Assembly (NCBI GenBank): GCA_903847585.1
Contig: CAINEC010000162.1
Location: 1-64,000, forward strand
DNA from: an uncultured Bacteroidota bacterium
GTDB lineage: Bacteria; Bacteroidota; Bacteroidia; AKYH767-A; OLB10
DNA length: 64,000 bases
Direction of reading: 5' to 3'
Shown here: piece after piece, positions 29,326 through 39,123 of the stretch
Layout of the letters: every line of letters starts with the position of its first letter
How positions within the stretch are numbered: position 1 is the stretch's first letter
Translations under genes and position numbers: made by a program
The notes under the pieces: generated by a model
What the model saw: only the letters and a program-made list of their open reading frames with translations
Told to the model about the DNA's origin: nothing
The model's database searches: none

Positions 29326-30393
29326 CTATAATATTAATTCATTAACGATGCGCGTTGCTGCTTTTCCACCACCGTATAAATCAACATTGAAATCACAGTT
29401 AGCCGATAATGCCGACGTATACGCACTTAGAATTTTCTCTTCATCAGCACCTGCCAATAGATTATATCCTCCTTTCACTAACTCTACCCATTCTGTTTCA
29501 TCACGAAGGGTAATACAAAACTTCTGAAAGAAAAAGGCTTCCTTCTGCAATCCACCGCTATCTGTCATGACCAACTTGCAATGCTTTAACAATTCAAGCA
29601 TATCGAAATAGCCAACAGGATCAATAATCGTAAGCGAAGTATTCATTCCTGCATCTTTCATGATTTTTTGCGTTCGCGGATGCAAAGGCAAAACCACTTG
29701 ACGTTCGGTATTTATTTTTTCGAGTGCATTAATAATCGATTGCAAACGATGAAGATCATTTGTGTTTTCTGCTCTATGTAATGTGCAAAGCACAAAGTCC
29801 TGTAAGTTTAATGATTTGAAAACGGTCGATTTCTCCTCTGAATATTCAGCATAATACATCGCTGCATCCTGCATCACATCGCCAGAAAGAATTAATTTAT
29901 TATTCGCAAATGGATATCCTTCCTTTGTTAAATTATCAATAGCCGTTTGCGTAGGGCAGAAGAGCATGGATGAAAGTCGATCGGTAAGAATACGATTTTG
30001 TTCTTCAGGCATTGCCATATTAAACGAACGAAGTCCTGCTTCAACATGCGCTACTTGAATCAATAATTTAGAAGCTGCCAACGCACCCGCTAAAGTGCTA
30101 TTGGTATCTCCATAAACTAAAACTAAATCGGGCTTTTCATCAACCAAAATGCGCTCAATTCCTTCTAACATTTGTCCTGTCATCGCTCCATGACCTAAAC
30201 CATGAATACCTAAATGAAAGGCCGGTTTAGGAATATCCATCTCATCGAAAAACACATCCGACATATTCGCATCGTGATGCTGACCAGTATGAATGATAAG
30301 CTCAGTAACCGCTGCATGTTTTTTTAACTCACGACTAACTACCGCCGCTTTCACAAACTGAGGACGAGCTCCAACAACGGTAATGATTTTCAT
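29326..30393 (-). CDS. wecB: UDP-N-acetylglucosamine 2-epimerase (non-hydrolysing)
   Basis: WecB interconverts UDP-GlcNAc and UDP-ManNAc for surface polysaccharide. I use ATG 30393; the track begins at an upstream TTG. The 355-residue protein has VVGARPQFVKAAVVSRELK, VLVYGDTNSTLAGALAASK, VEAGLRSFNMAMPEEQNR and TDSGGLQKEAFFFQK, all typical. It lies between two glycosyltransferase genes. Confidence 0.94.
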   Translation of the reverse strand: MKIITVVGARPQFVKAAVVSRELKKHAAVTELIIHTGQHHDANMSDVFFDEMDIPKPAFHLGIHGLGHGAMTGQMLEGIERILVDEKPDLVLVYGDTNSTLAGALAASKLLIQVAHVEAGLRSFNMAMPEEQNRILTDRLSSMLFCPTQTAIDNLTKEGYPFANNKLILSGDVMQDAAMYYAEYSEEKSTVFKSLNLQDFVLCTLHRAENTNDLHRLQSIINALEKINTERQVVLPLHPRTQKIMKDAGMNTSLTIIDPVGYFDMLELLKHCKLVMTDSGGLQKEAFFFQKFCITLRDETEWVELVKGGYNLLAGADEEKILSAYTSALSANCDFNVDLYGGGKAATRIVNELIL

Positions 30394-30404
30394 TTTCTTC
30401 AAAA

Positions 30405-31508
30405 TTATTCTTTTTCAAACCTTTTATAAAGGCTTATTAGTTTCAATGATTCAATATCCCAATTATATTTTGATTTAATTAATGTTTGTCCATTTAAAGA
30501 CATTGTTTTAACCAAATCAGGATTTTCGGATAAATATACAATCGCTTCTTTAATTTTATTCGAATCAGTAGGATCAACACAAATTCCACAATTAAAATCC
30601 TCAATGATAGATTTATATAAAGGAAAATCTGACGCAATAATTGCTAAACCAGCAGCCATATACTCAAACATTTTAACAGGATAAGCATCTATATAGTTAG
30701 GTGCAGGGAGCAAAGTTACAATTCCTACATTGCATTTTTTATACATTTCTAAAATCTCTTTCCTATTTAAGAAGCCATATTCAATTACATTAGACCATGA
30801 AGGTTTTGAAACCAGCTCCGATCTCAATGACAATGGAGAATAATTACCAGCAAGATGTAATTTACATGGTGAGCCATTCATCGCATCCAAAAGCTGAAAT
30901 ATTCCCCTAGACTCCATTATACCTCCCGCATAACAAATTGAAAACTCATCACTTTTATTGTCTTTAAAATCAATGTATAACTCATTTATAATAGGAAAAT
31001 TAAAAAGCACAATCGAATTAGCCCCTTGTTTAGTAAAATAATCATAAATACTCGGAGTGGCCGCAACAACTGCATTGCAATTTTTTGATAAAACTTTAAG
31101 AACTAATTCAGTAATATAGGAAATTGTAGATCTAAAAATTTTTGGAATATAATGCTTTGATTTTACTTGTAAATGCAAGTCTTCATGAGCGTCATAAAAA
31201 ACAATTTTCCCGCTTTTGAAAAACTTTATTGCAACAGGAATTAACTCAGGGTCATGTATATGATAGATATCTGCATTTAAACTCTTTGCTTTGAGGTAAA
31301 CATCATAAACTGTTTTAGTCATTCTATAAAATCGACCAGATTTTCGAGAAGTAACAGAATAAACATTTACACCTTTGACTTTACCTTCGTGACCATTAAC
31401 TGATACTAATGAAACAACATAACCCTCTTTGGCTAAAGAAACACATTCCTTTTCAAAAATGCGAACATCATTCCATTTATGGACCGAAGTGATATGACAA
31501 ACCTTCAT
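30405..31508 (-). CDS. Family 4 glycosyltransferase
   Basis: The 367-residue GT-B protein has an N-terminal acceptor domain (CHITSVHKWNDVRIFEKECVSLAKEGY), DIYHIHDPELIPVA, and a donor domain with FSICYAGGIMESRGIFQLLDAM and PVKMFEYMAAGLAIIASDFP. It overlaps the preceding glycosyltransferase by 4 bp (ATGA), so they are translationally coupled. From here upstream in the operon the DNA is visibly AT-richer than the wecB side. Confidence 0.87.
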   Translation of the reverse strand: MKVCHITSVHKWNDVRIFEKECVSLAKEGYVVSLVSVNGHEGKVKGVNVYSVTSRKSGRFYRMTKTVYDVYLKAKSLNADIYHIHDPELIPVAIKFFKSGKIVFYDAHEDLHLQVKSKHYIPKIFRSTISYITELVLKVLSKNCNAVVAATPSIYDYFTKQGANSIVLFNFPIINELYIDFKDNKSDEFSICYAGGIMESRGIFQLLDAMNGSPCKLHLAGNYSPLSLRSELVSKPSWSNVIEYGFLNRKEILEMYKKCNVGIVTLLPAPNYIDAYPVKMFEYMAAGLAIIASDFPLYKSIIEDFNCGICVDPTDSNKIKEAIVYLSENPDLVKTMSLNGQTLIKSKYNWDIESLKLISLYKRFEKE

Positions 31509-32548
31509 TTTATTTTATCTAAAAGTTGATCGTACAATTGAATAAACTTCTCTTTATTAACTTTTTTCGTTCCTTTATCATCTATGATTTTTTTATTAAT
31601 CATAGATGCCTCATCTAAATTCAAGGTTAATGCACGCTCAAAAATATTTTCCGTTAATGAATTTATAATTACACCATTTTCACCATCTTTAATCCATTCG
31701 CGATTGGCAGGTAAATCAGATAAAACAGGTATACAGCCATAAGCCATTGCTTCGAGTAAACTAATGGCCGTTGCATCACTTTCAGGAATTGAAACAAAAA
31801 TTTTTGCCTTAGCATAATATTCCGCATTTTTTTCTTTGTTCACCCAGCCAACAAATTCTACGTAATCATTCAATCCTAAACGATCCACCATTGTTTTTAA
31901 GTTGTCTGTTTCCTCTCCAGTAGCTGCAATAACCAGCCTCCAATTTTTATCTTTTGAATTAGTTATAAATAAATTAAATGCATCAATAACTTTTTCAACT
32001 CTATAGAGTTTTTTATGAAGTCGGTTGGAGTATATAATATTCTCTTTCGGCCAATTTAAATCAATTGTTTCTATACCAAAATTAGCAATAAGGATATCCA
32101 GTTTTATTTTGGGAACAATTCTTTGCATTTCGGAAGCTAAAAATTCAGCATCAGAAGTAAAAGCATCAGCATGTCGGAGATTATATTGCACCATTTTTTT
32201 TAACCAAAAACTTTTTTTCGGCGCAACCAAAATATCACTTCCCCAAACTGTAAGCACTTTGGGAATGCGACTAGACAGAGCTGCTTTTAAAGTATAATAA
32301 GCGTATGAATTTGCCTGATGAATATGAATTAAAGAAGGTTTAAAATCAGCTATTGCTTTTTTAATCTCCTTTACAGTTTTGAAACGCGATGAAATTGTTA
32401 AATGAAAATCAAGTTCTATTGTCCTAATTGTACTGCCTTCCCTTTTCTTATCGCTTATCAATAAAATTTCATCAAAATAGTCTTTAATTAATTCGATGTA
32501 ATTATAAACATGAATACTATTGGAACCTATAATTAACAATTTATTCAT
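31505..32548 (-). CDS. Family 4 glycosyltransferase
   Basis: I use ATG 32548 (MNKLLIIGSNSIHVYNYIE); the track adds three codons from a TTG. The 347-residue GT-B protein has SLIHIHQANSYAYYTLKAAL, KVLTVWGSDILVAPKK and the donor-site block SIPESDATAISLLEAMAYGCIPVLSDLPANREWI. The substrate is unknown. Confidence 0.86.
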   Translation of the reverse strand: MNKLLIIGSNSIHVYNYIELIKDYFDEILLISDKKREGSTIRTIELDFHLTISSRFKTVKEIKKAIADFKPSLIHIHQANSYAYYTLKAALSSRIPKVLTVWGSDILVAPKKSFWLKKMVQYNLRHADAFTSDAEFLASEMQRIVPKIKLDILIANFGIETIDLNWPKENIIYSNRLHKKLYRVEKVIDAFNLFITNSKDKNWRLVIAATGEETDNLKTMVDRLGLNDYVEFVGWVNKEKNAEYYAKAKIFVSIPESDATAISLLEAMAYGCIPVLSDLPANREWIKDGENGVIINSLTENIFERALTLNLDEASMINKKIIDDKGTKKVNKEKFIQLYDQLLDKIK

Positions 32549-32621
32549 TCTAATCAATAATTTATCTTTTGTTTAATTCAAGCTTTAATTTTTGCAAATA
32601 ACTTATCAAATAATAAAAAAA

Positions 32622-33182
32622 CTATCGATTTAATTTTCTAATTATTTTTGCTGGACTACCTCCAACAATTGTATTTTCAGGCACGTCACTTAACACCAAA
32701 CTATTGGCGCCAATTACAGCTCCGTTACCGATAATAACACCTGGACCTATAACAACATTTGAAAAACAAATAACATTATCTCCAATTACAACATCTTCAA
32801 ATATATGAGGATTCAAAGCAGGATATTCTATTTTCAACTCATAAGCAGTTCTTGAAGCAAATATTTTAACACCTGGTGCACAATCGAAATTTTTTCCAAT
32901 TTTAATATTTGCACCACAACCCCAAAATACGCAATTTGAAGAAATTACAGACTGACAACCTATTGAAATAGAACCTGAATAATTACACCAACTTGATCCG
33001 CCACAATGTAAAATAACATTATTTTGAATTGAGACTTTTTTGCCCAGTTGCAACTTTTTATAATTATATATCTCAATATTTTTACCTAAAATAGCAGTTG
33101 GGAAATTAGATTGCACATAAATATTTGCTTTTATGGATGCAATAAATAATTTAAATTGTCTTATAAAATACTTAATCATCAT
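32622..33182 (-). CDS. Left-handed beta-helix acyltransferase
   Basis: The 186-residue protein has hexapeptide repeats (ILGKNIEIYNY, KKVSIQNNVILH, SISIGCQSVISSNCVF, KIGKNFDCAPGVKI, VIGDNVICFSNVVIGPGVIIGNGAVIGANSLV) and the typical C-terminus VGGSPAKIIRKL. It probably acetylates a sugar of the polysaccharide. Two ATG codons are adjacent at the start. Confidence 0.88.
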   Translation of the reverse strand: MMIKYFIRQFKLFIASIKANIYVQSNFPTAILGKNIEIYNYKKLQLGKKVSIQNNVILHCGGSSWCNYSGSISIGCQSVISSNCVFWGCGANIKIGKNFDCAPGVKIFASRTAYELKIEYPALNPHIFEDVVIGDNVICFSNVVIGPGVIIGNGAVIGANSLVLSDVPENTIVGGSPAKIIRKLNR

Positions 33183-33183
33183 T

Positions 33184-34098
33184 TTATTTGATTTTTAATA
33201 TTAAATTGCGAACTCCTTTTAATACTGAATATAAAAAAGACTGTTTATATAGAGTAAAAGTTGGAACTAAATTGGCTCCCCACGAATCTTTATAATTACT
33301 TACTCCATGTAATCCTTCACTAGCCCCCATATTTACGTAAAGATATCCCAATTCTTGTGCTTGTTTAATTACCTCATATTGAACTGCAACGGCAGCATAA
33401 TTATTTTTGGCATCTTTATCAATATAAGAAGCAGCTAGCCAATCAAAAATACTATCATTATGATAAAAACAAATCATACCTGAAACCATTTCTCCATTCA
33501 ATTCAGCAACCCACATATAAACTCCATTAATAGTCCATAAATCAGCTATCATTTCTTTAGAATAAACAGTTTTACTTCCCCATCTTCTGGCTGAATCTTC
33601 ATATAACTTATAATATTCCTTAAAATAAAATGAATCTTTCGTGCGGAATACATTTAATTTCCCATATTTTAAATAGCGTTTAATATGCTTTCTTCGCGTT
33701 TCGTTAAATTTACCTAATAGTCCTTCTAAATTTGTATCGCACTTGAATATATGACAATACCTTTCTATTAATTTATAATTATTTTTTTTAGCTATAATAC
33801 TCAAATCTTCTTTACTAAAATTACTCTCTGGTCCGATGTTAATAATTCCAAGACTTAATCCTTTTTTTGTAAATTCAATCAAAACCTTTTCTAATTGACC
33901 TAAAGAAATTACAGGGCAATACAAACCGAAAGGGGAAGAAAAAGTATATAAAAATCCATTTTTTTGAGTCTTAATGTAGGGTACTGAAAATCCATCACAG
34001 AGGACACTTTCAAATTCATATCCCGATACAAACTTAGAGACATAAATAATAAACTCTTCATAATTAAAAACCTCTGTAAAACTAATCTCTTTCACCAT
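33184..34098 (-). CDS. GNAT/FemAB-like acyltransferase
   Basis: The 304-residue protein resembles the FemAB-like subgroup of GNAT proteins: KFNETRRKHIKRYLKYG, RRWGSKTVYSKEMI, MVSGMICFYHNDSIFDWLAASY and the final block YVNMGASEGLHGVSNYKDSWGA. Such enzymes add amino acids or acyl groups to cell-envelope or polysaccharide precursors. The next gene downstream abuts after one base. Substrate unknown. Confidence 0.75.
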   Translation of the reverse strand: MVKEISFTEVFNYEEFIIYVSKFVSGYEFESVLCDGFSVPYIKTQKNGFLYTFSSPFGLYCPVISLGQLEKVLIEFTKKGLSLGIINIGPESNFSKEDLSIIAKKNNYKLIERYCHIFKCDTNLEGLLGKFNETRRKHIKRYLKYGKLNVFRTKDSFYFKEYYKLYEDSARRWGSKTVYSKEMIADLWTINGVYMWVAELNGEMVSGMICFYHNDSIFDWLAASYIDKDAKNNYAAVAVQYEVIKQAQELGYLYVNMGASEGLHGVSNYKDSWGANLVPTFTLYKQSFLYSVLKGVRNLILKIK

Positions 34099-34178
34099 AT
34101 GAGCTGTCTTTCATTGATATACTAATTAAGTTAATCATCTGTATTATTTTTTAATTTTAAATAGCATATTAACTAAGA

Positions 34179-34970
34179 TTATTTAAAAAAATTAAATTTG
34201 ATCCCTTCCTTTATCCTTATAATATTATCAATTGTATTTTCTATAGGTGAAGCACTCCAATGACGAGGATGGCTTAACAAATATATTACTTTATATCTTT
34301 CTTCAATTGCATTGAATGGATTCGAAGGACGATAAAATAATGGATAATGAGTATCAGATAGAATCACACTAAAACTCTGCAACAAACGATCATCATAACA
34401 TTCAAATTTTATATTGCATTTCTTCATCAACTCACGAGTCATAAATTCATGATTGGGCATTCCTAATTTCCTATTTACAAAATCACCATGAGATGCAACA
34501 GATTTAATTTTAAATCCACATTTATTTTCAATGCGAGAATAATTATCAAAAAAAATATTTTCTATTTCCTGAATACGACTTTTAATTAAAGAAGGATTAG
34601 AAATATTATTGTCCTTACAAAATTGCGATAGCTCTTCATAATGATAGCCCACATCACTACCATAATCATTAATTTCCCTCATCAAATCAAAATCAAGCGT
34701 ATTGAGTCGGAAATAATAACTTGACTTAACACCTAACTTCTTTTCGATTTCAAACATTTTTCTAGCTGTGCGAACGTCAGTATCAATATCATGACGGTGC
34801 AAAAAACAATATCCCAAATCAACACCAGCTAATAACTTCTCAAAATAATCAGAAAGCGTAATATGTAAATATCCTTTATCAATAGCCATTTTTAATAGGC
34901 GTTCATATTCAAATAATCTTGAAGGCATTAAATAGTCTGCATAAAAACGATTAGTTATCTGTTTTATCAT
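34179..34970 (-). CDS. Polysaccharide deacetylase-like protein
   Basis: The start is probably ATG 34970, overlapping the previous stop as ATGA; ATG 34979 is also possible. The track start at 35006 is a TTG deep inside the neighbour. The ~263-residue protein has the NodB-type motif CFLHRHDIDTDV (metal-binding Asp), GYHYEE with a second-motif His, and a late SHGDFVN segment. It would deacetylate an N-acetyl sugar in the polysaccharide, although the fold assignment is by motif only. Confidence 0.65.
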   Translation of the reverse strand: MIKQITNRFYADYLMPSRLFEYERLLKMAIDKGYLHITLSDYFEKLLAGVDLGYCFLHRHDIDTDVRTARKMFEIEKKLGVKSSYYFRLNTLDFDLMREINDYGSDVGYHYEELSQFCKDNNISNPSLIKSRIQEIENIFFDNYSRIENKCGFKIKSVASHGDFVNRKLGMPNHEFMTRELMKKCNIKFECYDDRLLQSFSVILSDTHYPLFYRPSNPFNAIEERYKVIYLLSHPRHWSASPIENTIDNIIRIKEGIKFNFFK

Positions 34971-35647
34971 AGCATCCATTTTACGCGGTAAGGTTTGAAA
35001 CCACAACGGGTTTTAAACATTTTTAATCCATCACTTGCACCAAAAAATGTATCGTACATCACAAAATGAGTTTTACTTTTAGCACTTAACTCATATTCAA
35101 TATACGATAAAATCATAAAATACATTATACCATCTTTCAAAAAATCATGATGACCAAGCAATCTATTTAAAATAGCTAACTCACCAGATTTAACTACCCA
35201 TAAATAGGAAACAAGAATATCCTCTTTGTAAACACCGAAATACAAATTATTCTCGTTAACAGGATAAATACTAAGATTCTTATATGACTTATCCATTTCT
35301 TTTCCTTGTCGAAATGCTACCGAATTGTTTATCTCAAAAACCTCGTTAGTTAATTTATTAATATCAATAGATTTAAAAACATATCCAGCTTTAACAGCTT
35401 TCCTTGAAAAATATGCAGCAGAATTTTTTCCGTTAACGGACTTAATGTAATCTTCAGCATGATTAAAATCCTTCAATTTTATTAATGCAATACCAATAGA
35501 TTTTTGTTTAATAAATAAATATCGAGAATGAATTTTATTAAAAGAACTGTGTATTCGACGCCCCTCCATGGAATTATCCAATGTTATCTTTAACAAAGGT
35601 AACTTAACGATTTTGTAAATTAATTTGAAATATTTGTTAATTTCCAT
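34967..35647 (-). CDS. GNAT-like protein of the polysaccharide locus
   Basis: I use ATG 35647 (MEINKYFKLIYKIVK); the track begins nine codons earlier. The 226-residue protein ends with FGVYKEDILVSYLWVVKSGELAILNRLLGHHDFL and MYDTFFGASDGLKMFKTRCGFKPYRVKWML, a GNAT-like fold with the late 'G...FK...GF' signature of acyltransferases. It is very basic and AT-rich. Its start overlaps the flippase stop by 11 bp. Substrate unknown. Confidence 0.6.
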   Translation of the reverse strand: MEINKYFKLIYKIVKLPLLKITLDNSMEGRRIHSSFNKIHSRYLFIKQKSIGIALIKLKDFNHAEDYIKSVNGKNSAAYFSRKAVKAGYVFKSIDINKLTNEVFEINNSVAFRQGKEMDKSYKNLSIYPVNENNLYFGVYKEDILVSYLWVVKSGELAILNRLLGHHDFLKDGIMYFMILSYIEYELSAKSKTHFVMYDTFFGASDGLKMFKTRCGFKPYRVKWML

Positions 35648-36923
35648 AATCAATATTTGAATTACTAACAGCAATTGAATAATACCAAAAAATAGCTGTT
35701 ATCATCAATGAACTGCACGAAAAAGAAATAATTTTAAATGACAACAAATAATCATTCTTCAAACCACCTAGTATAAGTGCAAATAATCGTACAGATGAAT
35801 CTAAAATAGTAAATATAAAACCCTGAAACTGCTTATTACAAACTAAGGTAATTGACGAAACTGGCGATACGATAAAATTTAAAAAAAGCCATGGAGTCAA
35901 AATACTCGCAATAACACCTGCTTCATACCACTTAGCACCAAAAAGCAATGAAAACAATTCTGGACTATAAAAATACAAAATCGCAAATCCTGGTAATCCA
36001 AGAATAAACATTCTTAAAAACATGTTTTTTACTAATGGTCTTAAATCACTTCCTTCATTTTTGGCATGCGACAATTTTTGATAAAATACTTGGTAAAAAG
36101 CGGATCCTATCAAACCTACGGGAGCCTTTAAAATTCTAAATGCAAATGAATACCACCCTGTAACAGCAGGTATAAAATAATAGCTCATTAAATAAACAAC
36201 ACCATTGTCTTGTAATGAATCTAGTAAAGCATGAGGACTATTAATTTTAATAAATGAAATATGCTTTTTAAATTGTTCTTTAATGCCTTTGAAATTTACA
36301 TCTTGAAAAAGATTTTTATTTCCCCTCCAGTAAGGCGAAGAAATCACAATAGTTGCTACAATTTGACCAATAAAAAAACCCAAGATTAATCCTTTGGGGC
36401 CGAAATGATAATATCCGAACGTAACACTTGTAATAGAGGTAAAAACTGCTAATGCAATTCTTCCGTATGAATTTAATTTATACGTTTTCATACGAGTAGA
36501 CCAAAAATTAAATGCATTATAAACCCCTGTAGAAAAAACAATAAGTGGAATTAAATAATACCAAACAATGTATTGTCCAATGTTATTCCTGATTGCGTAG
36601 ATATGATATAAAAACACAAAAATCAGAGCGCATACCGAAACGATAAAACTTATTAAAATTGAAAGGGCTAAAACAGATTTAGCATCATCATCCTTTTTTT
36701 CTAAAGGAATAGCTAATTCATATCGTGCAGTTGCAATTACAGAAATTATCGCTACTGTAGAGGTAAATAATGCAAAAACAGAGAAGTCTGTTGGATCATA
36801 AAATCGAGATAATGCAGGAGCAGCTAATATTGAAATTAACTGCGCTATAGTTGTACCAGTTACTAATGTTAGTACATTTTTTGCAAATTCTGTTTTAAAA
36901 TGCCTCTTGATCAAAATTATCAT
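35637..36923 (-). CDS. Oligosaccharide flippase (Wzx/MATE-like)
   Basis: The 428-residue protein has about twelve membrane segments and opens with FAKNVLTLVTGTTIAQLISILAAPALSRFYDPTDFSVFALFTS, the typical N-terminus of lipid-linked polysaccharide exporters. It would flip lipid-linked repeat units across the inner membrane. As the first gene of the AT-rich part of the locus it probably leads the operon; no clear -7 box was identified. Confidence 0.9.
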   Translation of the reverse strand: MIILIKRHFKTEFAKNVLTLVTGTTIAQLISILAAPALSRFYDPTDFSVFALFTSTVAIISVIATARYELAIPLEKKDDDAKSVLALSILISFIVSVCALIFVFLYHIYAIRNNIGQYIVWYYLIPLIVFSTGVYNAFNFWSTRMKTYKLNSYGRIALAVFTSITSVTFGYYHFGPKGLILGFFIGQIVATIVISSPYWRGNKNLFQDVNFKGIKEQFKKHISFIKINSPHALLDSLQDNGVVYLMSYYFIPAVTGWYSFAFRILKAPVGLIGSAFYQVFYQKLSHAKNEGSDLRPLVKNMFLRMFILGLPGFAILYFYSPELFSLLFGAKWYEAGVIASILTPWLFLNFIVSPVSSITLVCNKQFQGFIFTILDSSVRLFALILGGLKNDYLLSFKIISFSCSSLMITAIFWYYSIAVSNSNIDYGN

Positions 36924-36989
36924 TCATTAAATTAAATACCGAAATCAATACCAATTACGATATAGTTAATTAATAATTGATTTATGAAA

Positions 36990-38549
36990 TTACTTAGCAT
37001 AATTCACTGCTCTCGTCTCACGAATAACAGTCACCTTTACCTGACCAGGATACGTCATTTCCGTTTGAATGCGGTTAGCGATATCAAATGATAATTGCTC
37101 TGTTGCTTTATCATCTAACTTCTCACTTTCTACAATCACACGTAACTCACGACCAGCTTGAATAGCAAATGCTTTTTCAACTCCTTTATATCCTTGAGCA
37201 AGATTTTCCATTTCTTTTAATCGCTTCATGTATTGCTCAACGATTTCACGACGAGCACCTGGACGAGCACCACTGATAGCATCACAAACCTGAACGATAG
37301 GAGAGATCATACTTGTCATTTCGATCTCATCATGATGGGCTCCAATCGCATTGATAACTTCCGCGTTTTCCTTGCTGCGTTCAGCCATCTTCATACCTGC
37401 AATAGCATGTGGAAGCTCTGTATCTTCTTCAGCAACTTTACCAATATCGTGTAATAAACCTGCTCGCTTAGCTAACTTCACATTCAAGCCTAATTCAGCA
37501 GCCATTAATGCACAAAGGTTCGCTACTTCGCGAGAGTGTTGTAATAAATTTTGTCCGTAAGATGAACGATATTTCATTCTACCTACCATACGAATTAACT
37601 CTGGTGCTAATCCGTGAATTCCTAAATCGATAGCAGTACGCTTACCGATCTCAATAATTTCTTCGTCTAACTGACGACGAACTTTCGCCACTACCTCTTC
37701 AATTCTCGCAGGGTGAATACGTCCGTCAGATACTAACTGATGCAACGCTAAACGCGCTAACTCTCTTCTTACCGGATCAAAACCAGAAAGGATAATTGCT
37801 TCTGGAGTATCATCCACAATAATTTCAATTCCTGTTGCTGCTTCTAATGCACGAATATTTCTTCCTTCACGTCCGATTACACGGCCTTTTACTTCATCAT
37901 TATCAATATGGAAAACAGTCACCGCGTTTTCAATTGCATGCTCTGTAGCCACACGTTGAATCGTTTGAATAACGATGCGCTTCGCTTCTTTATTAGCAGT
38001 TAATTTAGCTTCGTCGATAGAGTCCTTAATAAACGACATTGCTTCTGTTTTAGCTTCAGCTTTTAAGGCTTCTACTAATTGTGCTTTTGCATCTTCTGCT
38101 GATAGTCCTGCAATTTTCTCTAATGCATGAACCTGCTTTTGATGTGCTTTCTCTAACTCTTCCTTACGGCGATTGATGACTTCTAACTGAGCATTTAAGT
38201 TTGTTTGAATCGTTTCAACTTCCGTTTGCTTTCTCTTGTTTTGCTCTAATTGCTGATTAAGCGTTGTTTCTTTTTGTTTGATTCTGTTTTCAGCAGCTAA
38301 GATGGCTTTATCTTTTTCCGTGATATGCTTCTCATGCTCTGTCTTCATTTGATAAAAGCGATCTTTCGCTTCCATCGTTTTATCTTTCAGATACAATTCG
38401 CCTTTCGCCTGTGCTTCTTTAATAATTGCTTGTGCTTTTTCTTCTGCAGCAGCAACAATTCCGTTGTTGTTTTTTCTGGTAACTATAAATGTTAATACTC
38501 CGCCTACTGCAAGTCCCGCAAGTGCGAGTATGATAGAAATTGGTTCCAT
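36990..38549 (-). CDS. rny: Ribonuclease Y
   Basis: RNase Y is a membrane-anchored endoribonuclease that starts mRNA decay. The 519-residue protein has an N-terminal membrane helix ([18 protein letters not shown]), a long coiled coil (about 30-200), a KH domain with [15 protein letters not shown], and an HD domain with the metal-binding motif [13 protein letters not shown] and AIGAHHDE. The length is standard. Confidence 0.96.
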   Translation of the reverse strand: MEPISIILALAGLAVGGVLTFIVTRKNNNGIVAAAEEKAQAIIKEAQAKGELYLKDKTMEAKDRFYQMKTEHEKHITEKDKAILAAENRIKQKETTLNQQLEQNKRKQTEVETIQTNLNAQLEVINRRKEELEKAHQKQVHALEKIAGLSAEDAKAQLVEALKAEAKTEAMSFIKDSIDEAKLTANKEAKRIVIQTIQRVATEHAIENAVTVFHIDNDEVKGRVIGREGRNIRALEAATGIEIIVDDTPEAIILSGFDPVRRELARLALHQLVSDGRIHPARIEEVVAKVRRQLDEEIIEIGKRTAIDLGIHGLAPELIRMVGRMKYRSSYGQNLLQHSREVANLCALMAAELGLNVKLAKRAGLLHDIGKVAEEDTELPHAIAGMKMAERSKENAEVINAIGAHHDEIEMTSMISPIVQVCDAISGARPGARREIVEQYMKRLKEMENLAQGYKGVEKAFAIQAGRELRVIVESEKLDDKATEQLSFDIANRIQTEMTYPGQVKVTVIRETRAVNYAK

Positions 38550-38604
38550 AATTTAATTTTTGTTTGTTTATATAGTGATTTGTCATGCGACAATAATTGC
38601 TTTT

Positions 38605-38775
38605 TTATCGAAGCTCCGCATCCACCCTGGGAGAATTAAAACCCATTAGATAGGGTCGGAGTACACCCCATTGATTCATGCTTTCCTTGCGGACATGCAA
38701 TCGGCAACGCAAAATGCCTCCTAAGTGTTTGAATGTTGATTTTAATCTGCGACCAGAATGGTATGCGGATCTTCT
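38605..38775 (-). ncRNA. ssrS: Probable 6S RNA between zapA and rny
   Basis: The 271-bp gap holds no ORF but folds as one long rod. On the minus strand TCCGCAT-A-CCATTCTGG near 38769 pairs with CCAGGGTGGATGCGGA near 38615 (16 pairs, two G-U, one bulge). ATTAAAA then pairs with TTTTAAT. Next comes an internal bubble of about 18 nt on the 5' side facing a small ACCC/GGGT hairpin on the 3' side. A GGAG/CTCC pair leads into the terminal hairpins. Length about 170 nt, closing stem, central bubble with a 3'-side hairpin and the zapA neighbourhood all fit 6S RNA, which sequesters RNA polymerase. The strand is less sure because a rod is nearly symmetric; a T6 tract exists on the plus side at 38781. 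Confidence 0.55.
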
Positions 38776-38820
38776 TACTATTTTTTATCCCTTTTCGGGT
38801 GATGATCAAAGAACGAAGAA

Positions 38821-39120
38821 CTATTGATTATCAGGCCCGAAAGCAGTCACCAATTCAGAAAGCTTGGTCAGCTCACTCGCCAACTCTTGTTCTTTCTTAT
38901 CTCTATTGTTGTTGGCAGTAATAATATCTGCTGCCTGTTGTAACGCACACATCGCCAAAATATCCTGAGGCTCCTTTAAATTGAAAGACGATTGATAGGT
39001 TTTAAGTTGCTCAGCAACCTTCGCAGCTGCTTTTTGCAAGATTTCAACCTGATCCTCTTTCACCTTGAGAGGGTAGGACTTATTGGCAATTTGTACCTGT
39101 ATAGAGACGGTTTTGCTCAC
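38821..39120 (-). CDS. zapA: Cell division protein ZapA
   Basis: ZapA binds FtsZ and stabilises the division ring. The 99-residue protein has the N-terminal beta-hairpin (VSIQVQIANKSYPLKVKEDQVEILQKAAAKVAEQL) and a C-terminal coiled coil (QQAADIITANNNRDKKEQELASELTKLSEL). It follows the zapB-like gene by 3 bp and precedes the probable 6S RNA, the same linkage as zapA-ssrS in enterobacteria. Confidence 0.88.
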   Translation of the reverse strand: MSKTVSIQVQIANKSYPLKVKEDQVEILQKAAAKVAEQLKTYQSSFNLKEPQDILAMCALQQAADIITANNNRDKKEQELASELTKLSELVTAFGPDNQ

Positions 39121-39123
39121 CTT

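Noticed and set aside
34971-35006. TTG start of the deacetylase-like gene
   Set aside because: It lies well inside the upstream coding end; the ATGA overlap at 34970 is the more usual coupling arrangement.
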